The position numbers were made by a program, and so were the translations under genes. DNA of 64,000 nt from Homarus americanus (lineage: Eukaryota > Arthropoda > Malacostraca > Decapoda > Nephropidae): NCBI RefSeq assembly GCF_018991925.1, contig NW_024724368.1, positions 4,869,707 to 4,933,706 on the forward strand. Reading direction: 5' to 3'. Positions within the stretch are counted from its first letter, which is position 1. Each line of letters begins with the position of its first letter. Below are positions 19,125-60,059 of the stretch, in pieces. The notes below the pieces were generated by a model. The model made no database searches, was not told where the DNA came from, and was given only the letters and a program-made list of their open reading frames with translations.

Positions 19125-20545
19125 TTGTCAGGAGGGAAGTAGTAAGGTAATCACTAGAGGGAAGTAGTAAGGAATCACTGGAGGGAAGTAGTAAGGGAAT
19201 CACTGGAGGAAGTAGTAAGGAATCACTAGAGGGAAGTAGTAAGGAATCACTGGAGGGAAGTAGTAGGAATCACTGGAGGGAAGTAGTAAGAGGATCACTG
19301 GAGAAGTAGTAAGGAATCACTGAGGAAGTAGTAAGGGGACTGGAGGAAGTAGTAAGGAATCACTGGGGGAAGTAGTAAGGAATCACTGGAGGAAGTAGTA
19401 AGGAATCACTGGAGGGAAGTAGTAAGGAATCACTGAGGAAGTAGTAAGGAATCACTGAGGGAAGTAGTAAGGAATCACTGAAAGTAGTGAATCAAAGAGG
19501 AAGTGAATCACTGGAGGGAAGTAGTAAGGAATCACGGAGGGAAGTAGTAAGGAATCAATAGAGGGAAGTAGTAGGATCACTGAGGGAAGTAGTAAGGGAA
19601 TCACTGAGGAAGTAGTAAGGAATCAATAGAGGAAGTAGTAAGAATCACTGGAGGAAGTAGGGAACTCGGAGGGAAGTAGTAAGGAATCAATAGAGGGAAG
19701 TAGTGGGGAATCACTGAGGGAAGTAGTAAGGAATCACTGAGGAAGTAGTAAGGAATCAATAGAGGGAAGTAGTAAGGACTACTGAGGAAGTAGGAATCAC
19801 TGGAGGGAAGTAGTAAGGAATCACTGGAGGAGTAGTAAGGGAAGGAATCACTGGAGGAAGTAGTAAGAGGACCACTGAGGAAGTAGTAAGGAATCACTGA
19901 GGAAGTAAGGAATCACTGGAGGAAGTAGTAAGGAATCACTAAAGAGATTCAATGGAGGAAGTAGTAAGGAATCACTGAGGAAGTAGTAAGGATTCAATGA
20001 GGAAGTAGTAAGGAATCACTGGAGGAAGTAGTAAGAGGACCACTGAGGGAGAGTAAGGAATCACTGGAGGAAGTAGTAAGGATTCAATGGAAAGTAGTAA
20101 GGAATCACTGAGGGAAGTAGTAAGGATTCAATGGAGGGAAGTAGTAAGGAATCACTGAGGGAAGTAGTAAGAGGACCACTGGAGGGAAGGGGAATCACTG
20201 AGGGAAGTAGTAAGGGATTCAGGAGGGAAGTAGTAAGGGAATCACTGGAGGGAAGTAGTAAGGGAATCACTGGAGAAGTAGTAAGGATTCAATGGAGGAA
20301 GTAGAATCACTGAGGAAGTAGTAAGGAATCACTGGAGGGAAGTGTGAAATCACTGGAGGGAAGTAGTAAGGGATTCAATGGAAAGTAGTGAATCACTGAG
20401 GAAGTAGTAAGGAATCACTGAGGGAAGTAGTAAGGAATCACTGAGGAAGTAGTGAATCACTGGAGTGGGAATCACTGGAGGGAAGTAGTAAGGGAACTGG
20501 AGGGAAGTAGTAAGAGGACCACTGAGGGGAAGTAGTAAGGAACTC
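19125..20545. repeat. 23-bp minisatellite (ggaagtagtaaggaatcact)
   Basis: About 60 units built on gagggaagtagtaaggaatc plus act, with abundant 1-3 base indels and frequent gattcaatg or aggaccactg variants. Unit decay is greater than in the other arrays, and many indels fall in g or a runs. It lies far from any exon. Confidence 0.93.
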
Positions 20546-21588
20546 TTAATGTTTGCCGAAGGATAGTAATTCAACGAAAAATTCCATAATCACAGCCCGT
20601 TTATCGTCCTTAGATAATCATAATTTTGTCTAATGTAAAATTGTGATTATTATCCATTCATAACTTTCATGTCCATAAACCTAAAGGCAGGGACGGTTGT
20701 TATACACATGAGTAAAACCCAACAAAACCAGACCTAAACCTACTGTGTGTGTTGGTATGCTGGTAAGGTTTAATGTTAGATTTTCTTAATGTTTCTGAAT
20801 GTAAAGTACTGATATGATATTGTATTTGATGTTGTTGCTAGTAGCGAACAGACGACAATAACCCATAACAATTTTAATAGCTCTGTGTGCCAATTGTAAT
20901 ACATGGCATAACATTAACTAAACCAAAGTTTTAATCATACCTTATTTAAATTCCTGGCGGAGGGTGAATCAAGTCCTGGTGTAGTTAACTGTGGTGAATA
21001 CTCTTGTAGTTCCCACATGTTTTAATTGACTTCACTTCAAAAAGAACACTTGAAAATTTCACTACTGTACTCGTCAGACTTTTAATGTTCACTAGAAAAA
21101 GGGATTCCACGCTGAATTTTTCTTTAACCTTCAATTAGGTTCACTACCGCTAACACTATTTATTTCCATTAATCCAATCAAGTTATGGGCCCATAACACT
21201 TCACTTGGCATCAGTCACAAATATCCTCTAATCTCATCGTAGTCATTGCCACCTTTTAACCAATATTTCCATATATTAACACAACACTTCACGTTACGGG
21301 TCCTCCAGCACTTCACAACACGTAACACTTCCACTTATATCAGTATATAACAACGAAAGAGTATCAAGTTTTTAAGGAAATTGTCAAAAATGAAGGAATA
21401 ATGCACACGTCCACCTTGACCATGTACTGGACACGACCAGCGAGTCATGTTGTAGCTGTCAGCTGCCCATACATGTTGCCATATCACCAAAATTTATTTA
21501 TTTTTAATTCTCTATCGTATAAATCGTTGTTGATGTTAGAATAATGACGTATATCAATTATATTCTAATTTATCTTATTACTCTAATA
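20546..21588. other. Intergenic sequence, no gene seen
   Basis: Unique-looking AT-rich sequence with no open frame above background and no tandem structure. It ends at the hAT element target site. Confidence 0.5.
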
Positions 21589-22381
21589 TAGGGTTGCCAT
21601 ATCTGAACATTCAAAAAAGAGGACGCCTCCAAGATATCCTCTCATCCCCGCCTCGCACACACAGGCTAATATACAACATACATGGTATAGAAATTACCTT
21701 TGCTTAAGGCTGAACATCTTCATTCCCTTAGCTGCAGTCTTCTTCCCCCACTGTGTGTGTGACTTGATGTGCCCGTGCTGATTGCTCTTTAGAAAGGTAT
21801 AGAAGTCACTGCAAGATGTTTCTCGGAAGTTGTACTGTACAGTCAGAATGCCTTTCATTGTTTCAACACTCAATTTGTTCCTTTCCTTTGTCCATTGACT
21901 TTGCATCAGTGAAAAAACTCTTTCTACATTTGCATTGTGAGATTATAGCAAAGAAGAATAGTGCAACCTTAGCAATTCTGAGTGGCATTCAATGTCTTGA
22001 TTTTTCAAAGTATCTGGTCACTTTTGTGTGTTGGCAGATTCCTAAATTCTTCATCACTTGTAATTTTCCACAAACTGCTTCAGGTTACTAACTTGGTCAA
22101 AGCACATCAACTTCTACCCCTTATCAATCAAATATTTGACAGCTGTTGACAACAACGCTGTATGCATAAGTGACTTATCAGCTGACGAAAACTGAACGAG
22201 ATCTCTACGGTTTCCAACTTTCCTCTCTCCCGTCATTACAGTTTCATGTTTTTTCCGTGGAGAAAATGATGGAAGCTGAAATTCCGGACTTTTGAAGAAT
22301 TTTAAAAATTCCTTCCGGATGAAGATTTCGAGACCTAAATGGAGGACATGTCCGGGAAAATACGGACGTATGGCAACCCTA
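21589..22381 (-). mobile_element. hAT element with transposase C-terminal remnant, 793 bp
   Basis: Terminal inverted repeat TAGGGTTGCCATA at both ends. Flanking 8-mers are ctctaata (21581-21588) and ctctaaaa (22382-22389), a 7/8 match typical of a hAT target duplication. On the minus strand, 21945-21694 reads SHNANVERVFSLMQSQW then TKERNKLSVETMKGILTVQY, the C-terminal dimerisation region of a hAT transposase. The catalytic core is missing, so this is an internally deleted, non-autonomous copy. Confidence 0.85.
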
Positions 22382-22439
22382 CTCTAAAATAAAACCCACA
22401 CCTCTTTCATTACTTCTAGGAATCGTTAAAAGGCTATTC

Positions 22440-24130
22440 TTCATAGGGCGAAGCGGAATTTTATTAAAAGAAAGACTGCTGTCCTGACTAATTCTTCCTC
22501 TAGTAAATCCTTCTGGTCCTTAGCTAAAAACATCTGTAACAACTTCTGCACGCCTTTCTTTTTCCTCTCTTCCGTCCCAATAACTCTATAGCCAACTCTC
22601 CCCAGAAAGCCAACCTCTTGGCACCTTATTCTCCTTAATTCCACCCTTAGATGATTCCCACTCTACCTCCTACCCCTGCACCTCCTACTGAACCTATGCA
22701 CTTTCCTATAATCTCCACTCGCAGGGTTGCCGTGTTATCCAGGTTGATGTGAGTAAGGCGATGGACCGGACGGAATACCCCTCGTGTTCTGAGGGAGTGT
22801 GGAAGCCCTGGCCCCTGTGCTTGCTCGCCTCTTTTGCCTTTGCCTCAAAACCAAAAATTTTCCTTCTTCTTGGAAGCATGCCTTGGTTCAGCCCATCCCA
22901 AAGAAGGGTGACCATTCTAACCTCTAGCTATCGCCCCATTGCCCTAACTTCATCCCTCTCTAAGATTTTCGAAACTATCTTGAACTCCCATTTTCCCGTC
23001 ACCTTGAACGCCTTTTCTTTGTCGGATCACCAGTATGGCTTTTGCCAGGCAAGATCTACTGGTGATCTACTCTCCTATTGCACCCATCTTTGGTCATCCT
23101 CTCTAGATTAAAGGAAACTTTTGTCGTGGCCCTCGACATCTCCAAAGCATTTGACAGGGTATGGCACAAGTCTTGCGATCTAAACTTCTTTGGTTTCTCT
23201 CCCCCACTTTGTTCTCTCATCTCTAGCTTCCTTGAGAATCGATCCATGGCAGTTGTTGTCGAGGATCGATTTCGCTCTTTCTCTACCAATAGTGGCGTCC
23301 CACAGGTTCTGTTCTTTCACCAACTCTCTTTCCTTTCTTTTTATCAATGATTTACTTCACCACAACTAATTCTATCCATTCTTACACTGATGATTCTACT
23401 CTTCACTCTTCCTCACATTTTCCCTTTCCTCCTAACTCTCAAACTAGATCTGTTTCTAGAACTGATATCATTACTTCTATCAACCCTGATCTGTGCAGCA
23501 TCTCTGAATGGGGAGATACAAACTTGGTTAAGTTCAATAGTAACAAAACTCAATATTTACCAATTACACTTTGTAAAGTAGACGATCTCCCACCAATTAC
23601 ATTTCAGGACGCCATCATCCCCCAAATTCTGAAATAAATATGTTAGGCCTCACCATTTCCGCCAATATGTCCTGGAAATCACACATCCTTAGTATAACTA
23701 AAGCTGCCTCCCGAGTTGGGAATGCTGTACAGATGCCACGAGTTACTTCACTCTTGGAGCAGTTGCTCCAAGTATATAAGGGATTCATTTGTCCTAACTT
23801 GGAGTACTGCTCTCATATCTGGGGTGGCTCTTCTTCTGTCCAACTATTAGATACGGTGGAATCAAAGGCATTTCGTCTTATTAACTCTCCTCCTTTAGTC
23901 GACAATCTTCCTTTCTTCGCCACAATGTTGCTTCACTCTCTCTTTACAGGTACTTTAACGGGCAATGTTCAGGGATTTGGCATCCTGTGTACCGCCGTAA
24001 GGCCGGGGTTCAGAACACACGCCTTGCCCGTGGAGCCCACCATTTCTGTGGATATCGGTCACACGATAATGACCCTATAGTACCTCCTCACACAGCCAAA
24101 CTGTGGAATGCTTTGGCCTTCTTCTGTGTT
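22440..24130 (+). mobile_element. Jockey-like non-LTR retrotransposon ORF2 remnant
   Basis: Reverse transcriptase motifs occur in order but in shifting frames: SYRPIALTSSLSKIFETIL, HQYGFCQARSTGDLLSY (about 23030), VVALDISKAFDRVWHKS (motif A, about 23125-23170), STNSGVPQ (motif B, about 23285) and SYTDDSTLHSSS (motif C, about 23375-23410). TISANMSWKSHILSITKAAS (about 23650) and YKGFICPNLEYCSHIWGG (about 23780-23825) follow. The N-terminal endonuclease is not visible and several frameshifts break the ORF, so it is inactive. This RT type is common in decapod genomes. Confidence 0.85.
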
Positions 24131-24329
24131 TCCATGCTCTACAATCTGTCTCACTTTTTAAGCTGGTTTTCCGCATCCTCGTGGTGTACATTAATAAAGT
24201 ATAACCCTTTTTCTATATTTTTAATTTCTTTCCGTTTTTTTTTCGCCCCCAGGTCTGCGCAGGGTCGCTTGACCTGTGCCCGGTTGGTTAATTCTCGTAA
24301 AAAAAAACGTTTTTTTTCTGTGTTTCCAA

Positions 24330-24712
24330 GCAAATTATTGGTCATTTGAAATATATTTTACATATTGACAATATATAATGCAGTGCAGTGTTGATTTAAA
24401 GAAAATAATCTTGAAATACACCAAGAGAACTAAAATTTTATGGTGAATGGTGCCATGGGTGACTTCTCTCCACCCCAATGCCTTCTCTTCTTCCTTCTCC
24501 ACCCCATTCTAATTCCCATCATCATCATCATCATCATCCAGGAGCCTTCTACATACACACCTCAAAGTAAGTGAACTTTTCTACCATTTTTGTTGAATTT
24601 AGGCAATTTTCGGTGAGCTGGAACCAATTACCCAAAAACTCATTGAAACAATGGTTTCGGTTAACGAACAACCTGCTGGAATGGCTTGTGTTCGTTAACC
24701 GAGGGACCACTG
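24330..24712 (+). mobile_element. Truncated Tigger/pogo-like element
   Basis: The right end reads ggttaacgaacaacc then ttcgttaaccgagggaccac and tg, followed by TA (24713-24714). It matches the reverse-strand left part of the element at 38854-39658, including gcagtgcagtgttgatttaa. The left boundary is unclear, and the retroelement tail abuts it. CTG followed by TA is the expected end for this Tc1/mariner-type group. Confidence 0.65.
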
Positions 24713-25445
24713 TAACTGATTCATACTCGGCCATCAATATTCTTTTGATCTTAGTCCTCCAGTGATGTGTAGGTCAGGTACTGAACCCTCAACAAGTGAA
24801 GCAAGTACAGTACAGCATGCCTTAAAATTCACCAGGGTTTGGTTCTCAAAATGGCAGTGAATTACCAAATCAGCGAATATCATTTGGTGACCGGGGGTGA
24901 TACATTTTACTTGTGTGTAAATAAATATATATTCCTTTGTGTGTTTGTCCCAGGATAATTATTTCTTTACTCAGATATATATGGAAGTGTAGATACAGAC
25001 ACACAAATACTGTTTCTCATATAATGAATGGGAAAAAACCTCTCATAAATACGGTGTAATCAGAAACAAGACAACAAAATGTAGAAAAAATGTGAGTTTA
25101 CCCTCAAGTCAAGTCCGTGCTTTTTGTTATTAAAGCTGAGTTGGTTGGGTTGCCATACGGCAATTTTTTCCTCATAAAAATTACTGTCTCTAGAATGAAT
25201 GGCATCAAGTGCCAGCTGAGTTGATATGTAGCTCATACTTACAGAATTTCTTTGGTAGCCATCTAGCCAACCCAACATGAAGGATGTCGGTAATTGCGGT
25301 GTAATAATGTATACCTTTTTCACAATATGTACGTTCTGTACCTGTATAGCTTCACAAAAATATGAGTTGAAAAAAACCATAACACCTCACACCTTGGTCC
25401 AGTAGCCTGGTGGTTACAGTGACGAGCTAACCTAGCCACAACGCC
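24713..25445. other. Intergenic sequence, no gene seen
   Basis: The longest open frame (25060-25380, minus, about 106 codons) has no motif I recognise and no splice or codon-bias support. No tandem repeat. Confidence 0.45.
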
Positions 25446-25830
25446 ATGATTAATCACTGTGTTGGTTTACAACATTACAGTCTGTCTAATATTTAACACC
25501 ACAAGTCTGTCTTGGTTTACAACATTACAGTCTGTCTAATATTTAACACCACAAGTCTGTCTTGGTTTACAACATTACAGTCTGTCTAATATTTAACACC
25601 ACAAGTCTGTCTTGGTTTACAACATTACAGTCTGTCTAATATTTAACACCACAAGTCTGTCTTGGTTTACAACATTACAGTCTGTCTAATATTTAACACC
25701 ACAAGTCTGTCTTGGTTTACAACATTACAGTCTGTCTAATATTTAACACCACAAGTCTGTGTTGGTTTACAACATTACAGTCTGTCTAATATTTAACACC
25801 ACAAGTCTGTGTTGGTTTACAACATCAACA
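25446..25830. repeat. 50-bp minisatellite
   Basis: About seven nearly identical 50-bp units: cttggtttacaacattacag, tctgtctaatatttaacacc, acaagtctgt. Units abut with no unique spacer, so it is a satellite and not a CRISPR-like array. Confidence 0.95.
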
Positions 25831-26189
25831 CAGTCAGTCACCTCATATACAAATAGTTGACCAAACAAAACACTACATAAGGTTACATAAACAATTAATT
25901 TGTTTCTAATAATTTACTTAATGACAGCACAAGGATCATCTTACACATATTGAAAGTTATTATAATATTTTAGAATTAAATTAGTTTAACAACTGCAGTA
26001 TGGAATGAAATAGTGAAGGTAAATTACCCTGATAAATGAACAGTCTTGGCCATGGCCAAATGTGTAAAGGAAAAAATAAAATACAATTCTTGCAGACATT
26101 TCCAATACAGTATTACAGTTCTTTGTGGTCTAAAAAAAATACTATTTATTTTATACACAATACCAAATATCTAATACTAACCATTTTAT

Positions 26190-26540
26190 CCCATAGATGC
26201 CTGGTACAGTACTGTACTGTATGGTGCCACATACCTGGTACAGTACTGTACTGTATGAACACATAATGGTACAGTACTGTACTGTAAGGTGCCACATACC
26301 TGGTACAGTACTGTACTGTACGGTACCACATACCTGGTACAGTACTGTACTGTAAGGTGCCACATACCTGGTACAGTACTGTACTGTAAGGTGCCACACA
26401 CCTGGTACAGTACTGTACTGTAAGGTGCCACATACCTGGTACAGTACTGTACTGTATGGTACCACGTATCTGGTACAGTACTGTACTGTAAGGTGCCACA
26501 TACCTGGTACAGTACTGTACTGTAAGGTGCCACTGTGAAC
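26190..26540. repeat. 34-bp minisatellite with internal palindrome
   Basis: About ten 34-bp units of the form ggtgccacatacctggtaca plus gtactgtactgtaa. Each unit contains the palindrome tacagtactgta. All three minus-strand frames are open across it, which is an effect of the repeat. Confidence 0.93.
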
Positions 26541-26629
26541 TAGTACATGTTTGGTACAGTCACCATGTAAAGTTGAGTGGACTCCCTCTGTAAGAACTTA
26601 TAAGACAGTGCAGTGTACAGTTAGCCTCT

Positions 26630-26840
26630 GTTTTAACTGATCTGTCTAAATAAAGATAATAAACTGTACTTGTTGTTGTCCCCAAGTTAACCCTCACTAT
26701 AAACTCTCATTATGTAACCAAAACTGTGTCCTTATTATAATAAAGATAATAAACTGTACTTGTTGTTGTCCACAAGTTAACCCTCACTATAAAACTCCCT
26801 CATTATGTAACCAAAACTGTGATCTTCATTATTATAATAA
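26630..26840. repeat. Two-copy tandem duplication, about 100 bp
   Basis: The block starting ataaagataataaactgtac, then ttgttgttgtcc and agttaaccctcactataaa, occurs twice (near 26652 and 26742). Flanks to 27615 are AT-rich and show no gene. Confidence 0.8.
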
Positions 26841-27615
26841 AATGGAGAGTCAATACTGTTGGGACATATTTTGTCTTTAAAATATAATAAAACAAACATG
26901 TGTATGACTCCCAAGATGTGGCCAAGAGGGCCAAGAGTTACAGTGGTTCATATAAGACTACTTGTGGTTCCTTTGATGGCTGTTAAACATGTTTACAATA
27001 AAACTTTATAATATGTAAATCAATATTTTAAGTCATCTTCTATACCATTTTATTAATTATTTCACTTACACATTATGTATGGCTTTATAAATTAATTATA
27101 AGTTTATATTACAAAAATGACCAAATCTGCCGTAAGGAATAAATTACATTAAAATTTGTTACGGTACATAAATTGTGTTTTACCTTCTTGACCCACAAGA
27201 GTAGCTGACTCATTCACTTGTTGGGGCACACCAGTTAATATTAACTTAACATGGAATCTAATGGACAAAATACATGAGACTAACCCAATATGCACGCTCT
27301 CTCTCTCTCTCTCTCTTTAACAAGGAAGCTACATTTTTTTAACAAGACCCTCCGATTTATTTTTAGGCGTATAACCTATATTTTGAGGTCTTGTTGGTCA
27401 GCCTGTACATTATTTTATTCCCAGGAGCTACAAATTAAATTTGTGAATAATATATAACTTGTTATTTGTCCTTCACATCTTTATCAAAGCCTTTCCACTA
27501 CAGTATTGTCTTGGTATTTTTAATTAACTAATACCCAGCAGTTAAGTTGACAACATTTACCTATGAATCCAGTAGCTTGGTTTAGCTAAGAGTACAGCAG
27601 TTGATGACACTAACA
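26841..27615. other. AT-rich sequence, no gene seen
   Basis: There is a (CT)n run at 27298-27316 and no open frame of note. It separates the unrelated left sequence from the start of the brm 3'-end inverted copy. Confidence 0.45.
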
Positions 27616-28185
27616 AGTCAGATCACAACCAGAACTGTAGGTAAGTGACTGTGTATATCAGACAGTACAGTTTATCCCAGAACTGTAGGTAATTGTGTAT
27701 ATCAGACAGTACAGTTTATCCCACAACCAGAACTGTAGGTAAGTGACTGTGTATATCAGACAGTACAGTTTATCCCAGAACTGTAGGTAAGTGACTGTGT
27801 ATATCAGACAGTACAGTTTATCCCAGAACTGTAGGTAAGTGACTGTGTATATCAGACAGTACAGTTTATCCCACAACCAGAACTGTAGGTAAGTGACTGT
27901 GTATATCAGACAGTACAGTTTATCCCAGAACTGTAGGTAAGTGACTGTGTATATCAGACAGTACAGTTTATCCCACAACCAGAACTGTAGGTAAGTGACT
28001 GTGTATATCAGACAGTACAGTTTATCCCAGAACTGTAGGTAAGTGACTGTGTATATCAGACAGTACAGTTTATCCACAACAGAACTGTAGGTAAGTGACT
28101 GTGTATATCAGACAGTACAGTTTATCCCACAACCAGAACTGTAGGTAAGTGACTGTGTATATCGGACAGTACAGTTTATCCCAAG
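27616..28185. repeat. 45-55 bp minisatellite, inverse of 3331-3815
   Basis: Units read aactgtaggtaagtgactgt, gtatatcagacagtacag, tttatccca, with or without caaccag. Alternation of the longer and shorter form gives a higher-order period. Each unit contains ggtaagtgac, a good 5' splice consensus on the plus strand. This array marks the inner limit of homology between the two brm 3' ends. Confidence 0.92.
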
Positions 28186-28551
28186 ATGGGACGACCACAA
28201 ACAAATTCTTTCATTCCTATACCATAATATAATACCATCACCATCATTCCAGTATAATTTTTTTTTGCCTTTAAGCCCAAAGATAAACCTTTGATTTTTT
28301 ATTTTTAGATAAAAGACTATATTGTATATAACTTATTCTACCACAATATTTTGACATTTAAATACGTATTTTTAATTTAAATACGTAGTTAATTTAAATA
28401 TGTAGAGTTAATTTAAATATGTAGAGTTAATTTCACAGCAAAGTGTTTCTGATTAATTCAATGAGATTCACCGACAAACTCTACAGCAGCCATTTCTTTA
28501 CCAAAGTATATCATAACATCTGAATGTCTATGAGGAATGAGAGATCAGATG

Positions 28552-28585
<34 letters not shown>

Positions 28586-30247
28586 ATTAGGGAAGGGGTA
28601 GATCGTAAAGAAACATCTCTCTTGATCAATTCTTCACTTGTTTCTATTAGCTATTATTATTTATAGATCAATTCTCCACTCTGCTTCTATTAGCTATTTT
28701 TTTTATTTAATAGAATCAGTGTAATTAAACCCATCAATATCCTAAGAAAAAAAAGTAAAAATAAAAAATAATAATTTGCACCACTTTAAAGAATATTTGC
28801 ACCACTTGTAAGAGGCATCATAAGTCCTCTTTACATCAAGCTATATAGTAATACGTATAACCTGGGGACTATTAACACTACACCAAATATATTAAATAAT
28901 TCTAAACTTTTTCACGAGAAAAGTCATGAACAACAACTAGTACCAGACAAATCTCACAACACTATTTCATCAACATTCTACTAAGTCTGTTTTAGTATAC
29001 AAGATAATCATCCCCCCACCCCCACCCCCAACTGGTGCTACACTACCTCCATTACGCACAGCCATAACAAACCATACGTATTAAGTGTTAGTTCAGCTGA
29101 GACATTTTAGTAAACATTGTTCCTTGCTCCAGGACTCACAGCTGTCACCCCTCATTCATGCCTTGTATATTTTCTCTGCTAAAATTATATCAAGGACTTG
29201 GTTTACCTACAAAGATCCTTCAATGCAAGTTTCCTTGACAATAACTTCTGACAAGAGGACAATTTTATAGTTTCCTTGATAACAACTTGTGACAGAGAAC
29301 AATAAATAGTTTCCTTGACAATAACTTTGACATTGAAACAATTTTATAGTTTCCTTGACAATAACTTCTGACAGAGGACAGAACTCAAGAGATGAGATCA
29401 TTTTAAATTATTACATTACTTCAAGATCTTAAATAATCAAGCCGACAGTAAACTCTGCCTCGATCTCTCACATCTTCAACCTGATGCCAGACAAACACAC
29501 ATCACTGAAAAGGTATAAGAAAACAAAACAAAATCACTAAACAGAGATAAAATAAGACCACTCACCGGGTGTACAAACTATAATGGTGTGTGACAGAAGA
29601 GATATTTTACCACTTGGTAAAGAATTTTATCTAATGGTATAACTTGATGAACATAATAGGGTCTCATGTATGGTGGGAACACAAAGGAAAAATTATAATT
29701 AATGACTGGAAAATATTCATTGATAGAAATAATAATTAAATTTTTGGGGGGGTTTTTGGTTTTTAATTTTAAGGAAGTTTCATTAAAAGTAAAACCTATT
29801 AAAAATATAGTAAAAAAATAACTTATAGAGGAGTTTTTTGAGTGGAAAAGTTGTATTGTATTGTACCATATACTGTACCACATACTGTACCACATACTGC
29901 ACCACATACTGTAGATCATGATGAGATGTTAAGAAAAATATAGTTAAACACATATCTGTTTGTTTAATTATAAAGCCCAAAAGTCATAAGGTGAGACTGG
30001 GTTATAAAGTCTCTCTCACTCTCCTCCCTCTCTCAATCAGTAAGACCATCATACATAGAGCTGCTGATACAACCAAACATTTATCTTAATATATAAATAC
30101 AAACACAATTAACTACTACAATAGCTAACACAAACGGCATAAAAATAATAATAATAATAAAACGTGATGAAAAAAAAATTCCTCAATTCTTAACCCCTTT
30201 TTGGTTTACGTTTTTTGCTTACGTTTTTAGGGACTAATTTAAAAGCT
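28186..30247 (-). other. brm downstream/3'UTR region
   Basis: Downstream of the brm stop on the minus strand and homologous in inverted orientation to 1192-3330. AT-rich, with a (CT)n run (28553-28583) and a short tandem of gtttccttgacaataactt (29225-29365) expanded relative to the left copy. No additional exon seen, and the polyadenylation site is unresolved. Confidence 0.5.
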
Positions 30248-57851
<27,604 letters not shown>

Positions 57852-57874
57852 CTGGAATAAAGACATGACGTTAC

Positions 57875-58150
57875 TATACACCACACACCACTATACACCT
57901 CTGTTATACACCACACACCACACTATACACCACACACCACTGTTATACACCACACACCACACTATACACCACACACCTTTGTTATACACTATACACCACA
58001 CCACACTATACACCAGTTATACACCACACACCACTATACACCACACTATACACCACACACCATTGTTATACACTATACACCACACCACACTATACACCAG
58101 TTATACACCACACACACCTCCCTACACCACATTATACACCAGATCATTTA
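57875..58150. repeat. ccacacaccactatacac tandem
   Basis: Irregular 10-18 bp units of ataca/ccacac in brm intron 1, starting 24 bp upstream of the exon 2 acceptor. Confidence 0.9.
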
Positions 58151-58499
58151 TTACCTACAAAACAAACCGTAACGACCAAACGACCAAATTAAAACGGCTT
58201 AATTACTCCAAAACACATGAAGTTTGAGGTCAAAGGTCAATAAGTTTATACATTTGTCTCACATAAAGATAAAGATAAGATATAATGCCAACGTATAATA
58301 GTACTAATTTAATCTCAGCTATTAAACTAACTAGCAGACATTCTCTACATGTTCCTATTAGTTACAGATGACGCTAAAAACAGTTAATTAAATATAAAGA
58401 GAGATTTTAATAATAGTAACACGACCATAAGCTCAGGATATGTGTCCCCCCAAACCCGGCCAATACATAACGTCTCTATTACAACGTTTACCCCTACAT

Positions 58500-58750
58500 T
58501 ATATTATCAAATATTACGTATTTTAACCTGTAGAATGTTACGTGTTTGATGAAAGTCTCACCTTTTAGCTCAGGGACATTATATATGGTAGAAAATTACT
58601 GGAAGTTTACCCGGAGAGGAGACAACAACAGGGTACCATAGCTTGCTTGCAGGTGTGCCAAGTCTCGGTTAGTTATTTGGTTTGTTATTGGATTAAACTA
58701 TATGTGAGGGAATTGATAGTTAGTTATGTTGATTTTTAGTGCTATAATGT
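58500..58750. promoter_or_regulatory. Candidate shared promoter and brm 5'UTR exon
   Basis: The brm exon 2 acceptor lies 4 bp upstream of the ATG, so a non-coding first exon must exist. On the minus strand, gctaaaaggtgagactttca at about 58574-58555 contains AAG/GTGAGA, a good donor, which would end that exon at 58562 with transcription starting within the next ~100 bp. The CLASRP start also follows an acceptor, so its leader exon is likewise upstream. A bidirectional promoter here is inference; no core element is decisive. Confidence 0.3.
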
Positions 58751-59395
58751 GTATTTTTTTATTTATTTTGTGATGACATGATTGTGTAATGTATTTATGT
58801 ATTGTGTTATGAGGAAGTTTGGCACCATAGGAGGTGTATCAGCGTCATGTAGCAAATCCTTTGTTAATTTGTTGTATTTATTTATTTATATAGATATTTA
58901 GCCGGATAACTAGATATATTTATTTATAAGAATAATTTATTGTTTTATTTAGTAATGTTATAAAGTTTTTTAAGAACAAATAACAATATAATTATTACCA
59001 TTCAACATTACACAATAAATCAAATATTTCCTACACAGTTTACTAAATCAATATAAAACAAACCTAAAAAACATTATATTTATTTTTACATATAATAATT
59101 AAAAATAAAACAATAAAACTTTAGTAATAAAAGACATAACACAGACACTAGAGCCATGAGTGAAGGTGATGCATGGCTGGTCTGGTCTGGTCAGCCTCCT
59201 GGAGCCTCTCTCATATCTCAGCCTAAATGTCAGCCTACTGGACCACCTATCACTCTACATAAAAAGTACAGTATTTAACTCTCTTATAATAATCATTTAC
59301 CAACATAATATATCAATAATTAAGGTGTTTAGGGACGAGAAATATATGGGGGTAGTTTTCTGGGCCAGACATTTTTGTTATTGTTTATTATTTAT
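58751..59395. other. Intergenic AT-rich sequence, no gene seen
   Basis: Between the divergent brm and CLASRP genes. No open frame with motifs, no tandem array. Confidence 0.5.
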
Positions 59396-59399
59396 TTGG

Positions 59400-59965
59400 T
59401 GATACAAACATACACACACACACACGTACACTACTACTACACACATACATACATACATAAACTACTACTACATACACTACTACTACTACAACTACTACAT
59501 ACATACGTACATAAACTACTACAACTACTACATACATACGTACATAAACTACTACAACTACATACATACATACGTACATAAACTACTACTACTACTACAT
59601 ACATACGTACATAAACTACTACTACATACACTACTACTACTACAACTACTACATACATACGTACATAAACTACTACAACTACTACATACATACGTACATA
59701 AACTACTACAACTACATACATACATACGTACATAAACTACTACAACTACTACATACATACGTACATAAACTACTACAACTACTACATACATACATACATA
59801 AACTACTACAACTACTACATACACTACAGACAAACAAACACATACATACAAACATTTATACATACAGACAAGCATGCATACATATTTGTACATACACTAC
59901 CACTACTACATACATACACACATACACACATAGACAAACAAGCATATATACTGTACATACATACA

Positions 59966-59997
<32 letters not shown>

Positions 59998-60000
59998 ACT
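59400..60000. repeat. catacatacgtacataaactactac repeat
   Basis: Higher-order mixture of (CATA)n, (ACT)n and cgtacataaa forming 30-45 bp units, ending in pure (CATA)n at 59960-59992. Confidence 0.93.
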
Positions 60001-60059
60001 TCCTATGATGGTGAAATACTATAAGACAAGATGTGTAATTAATTCTGTACTGTGTCCGG

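Noticed and set aside
25446..25830. Regular 50-bp periodicity, considered as a CRISPR-like array
   Set aside because: The whole 50-bp unit repeats with no variable spacers, and the host is eukaryotic.
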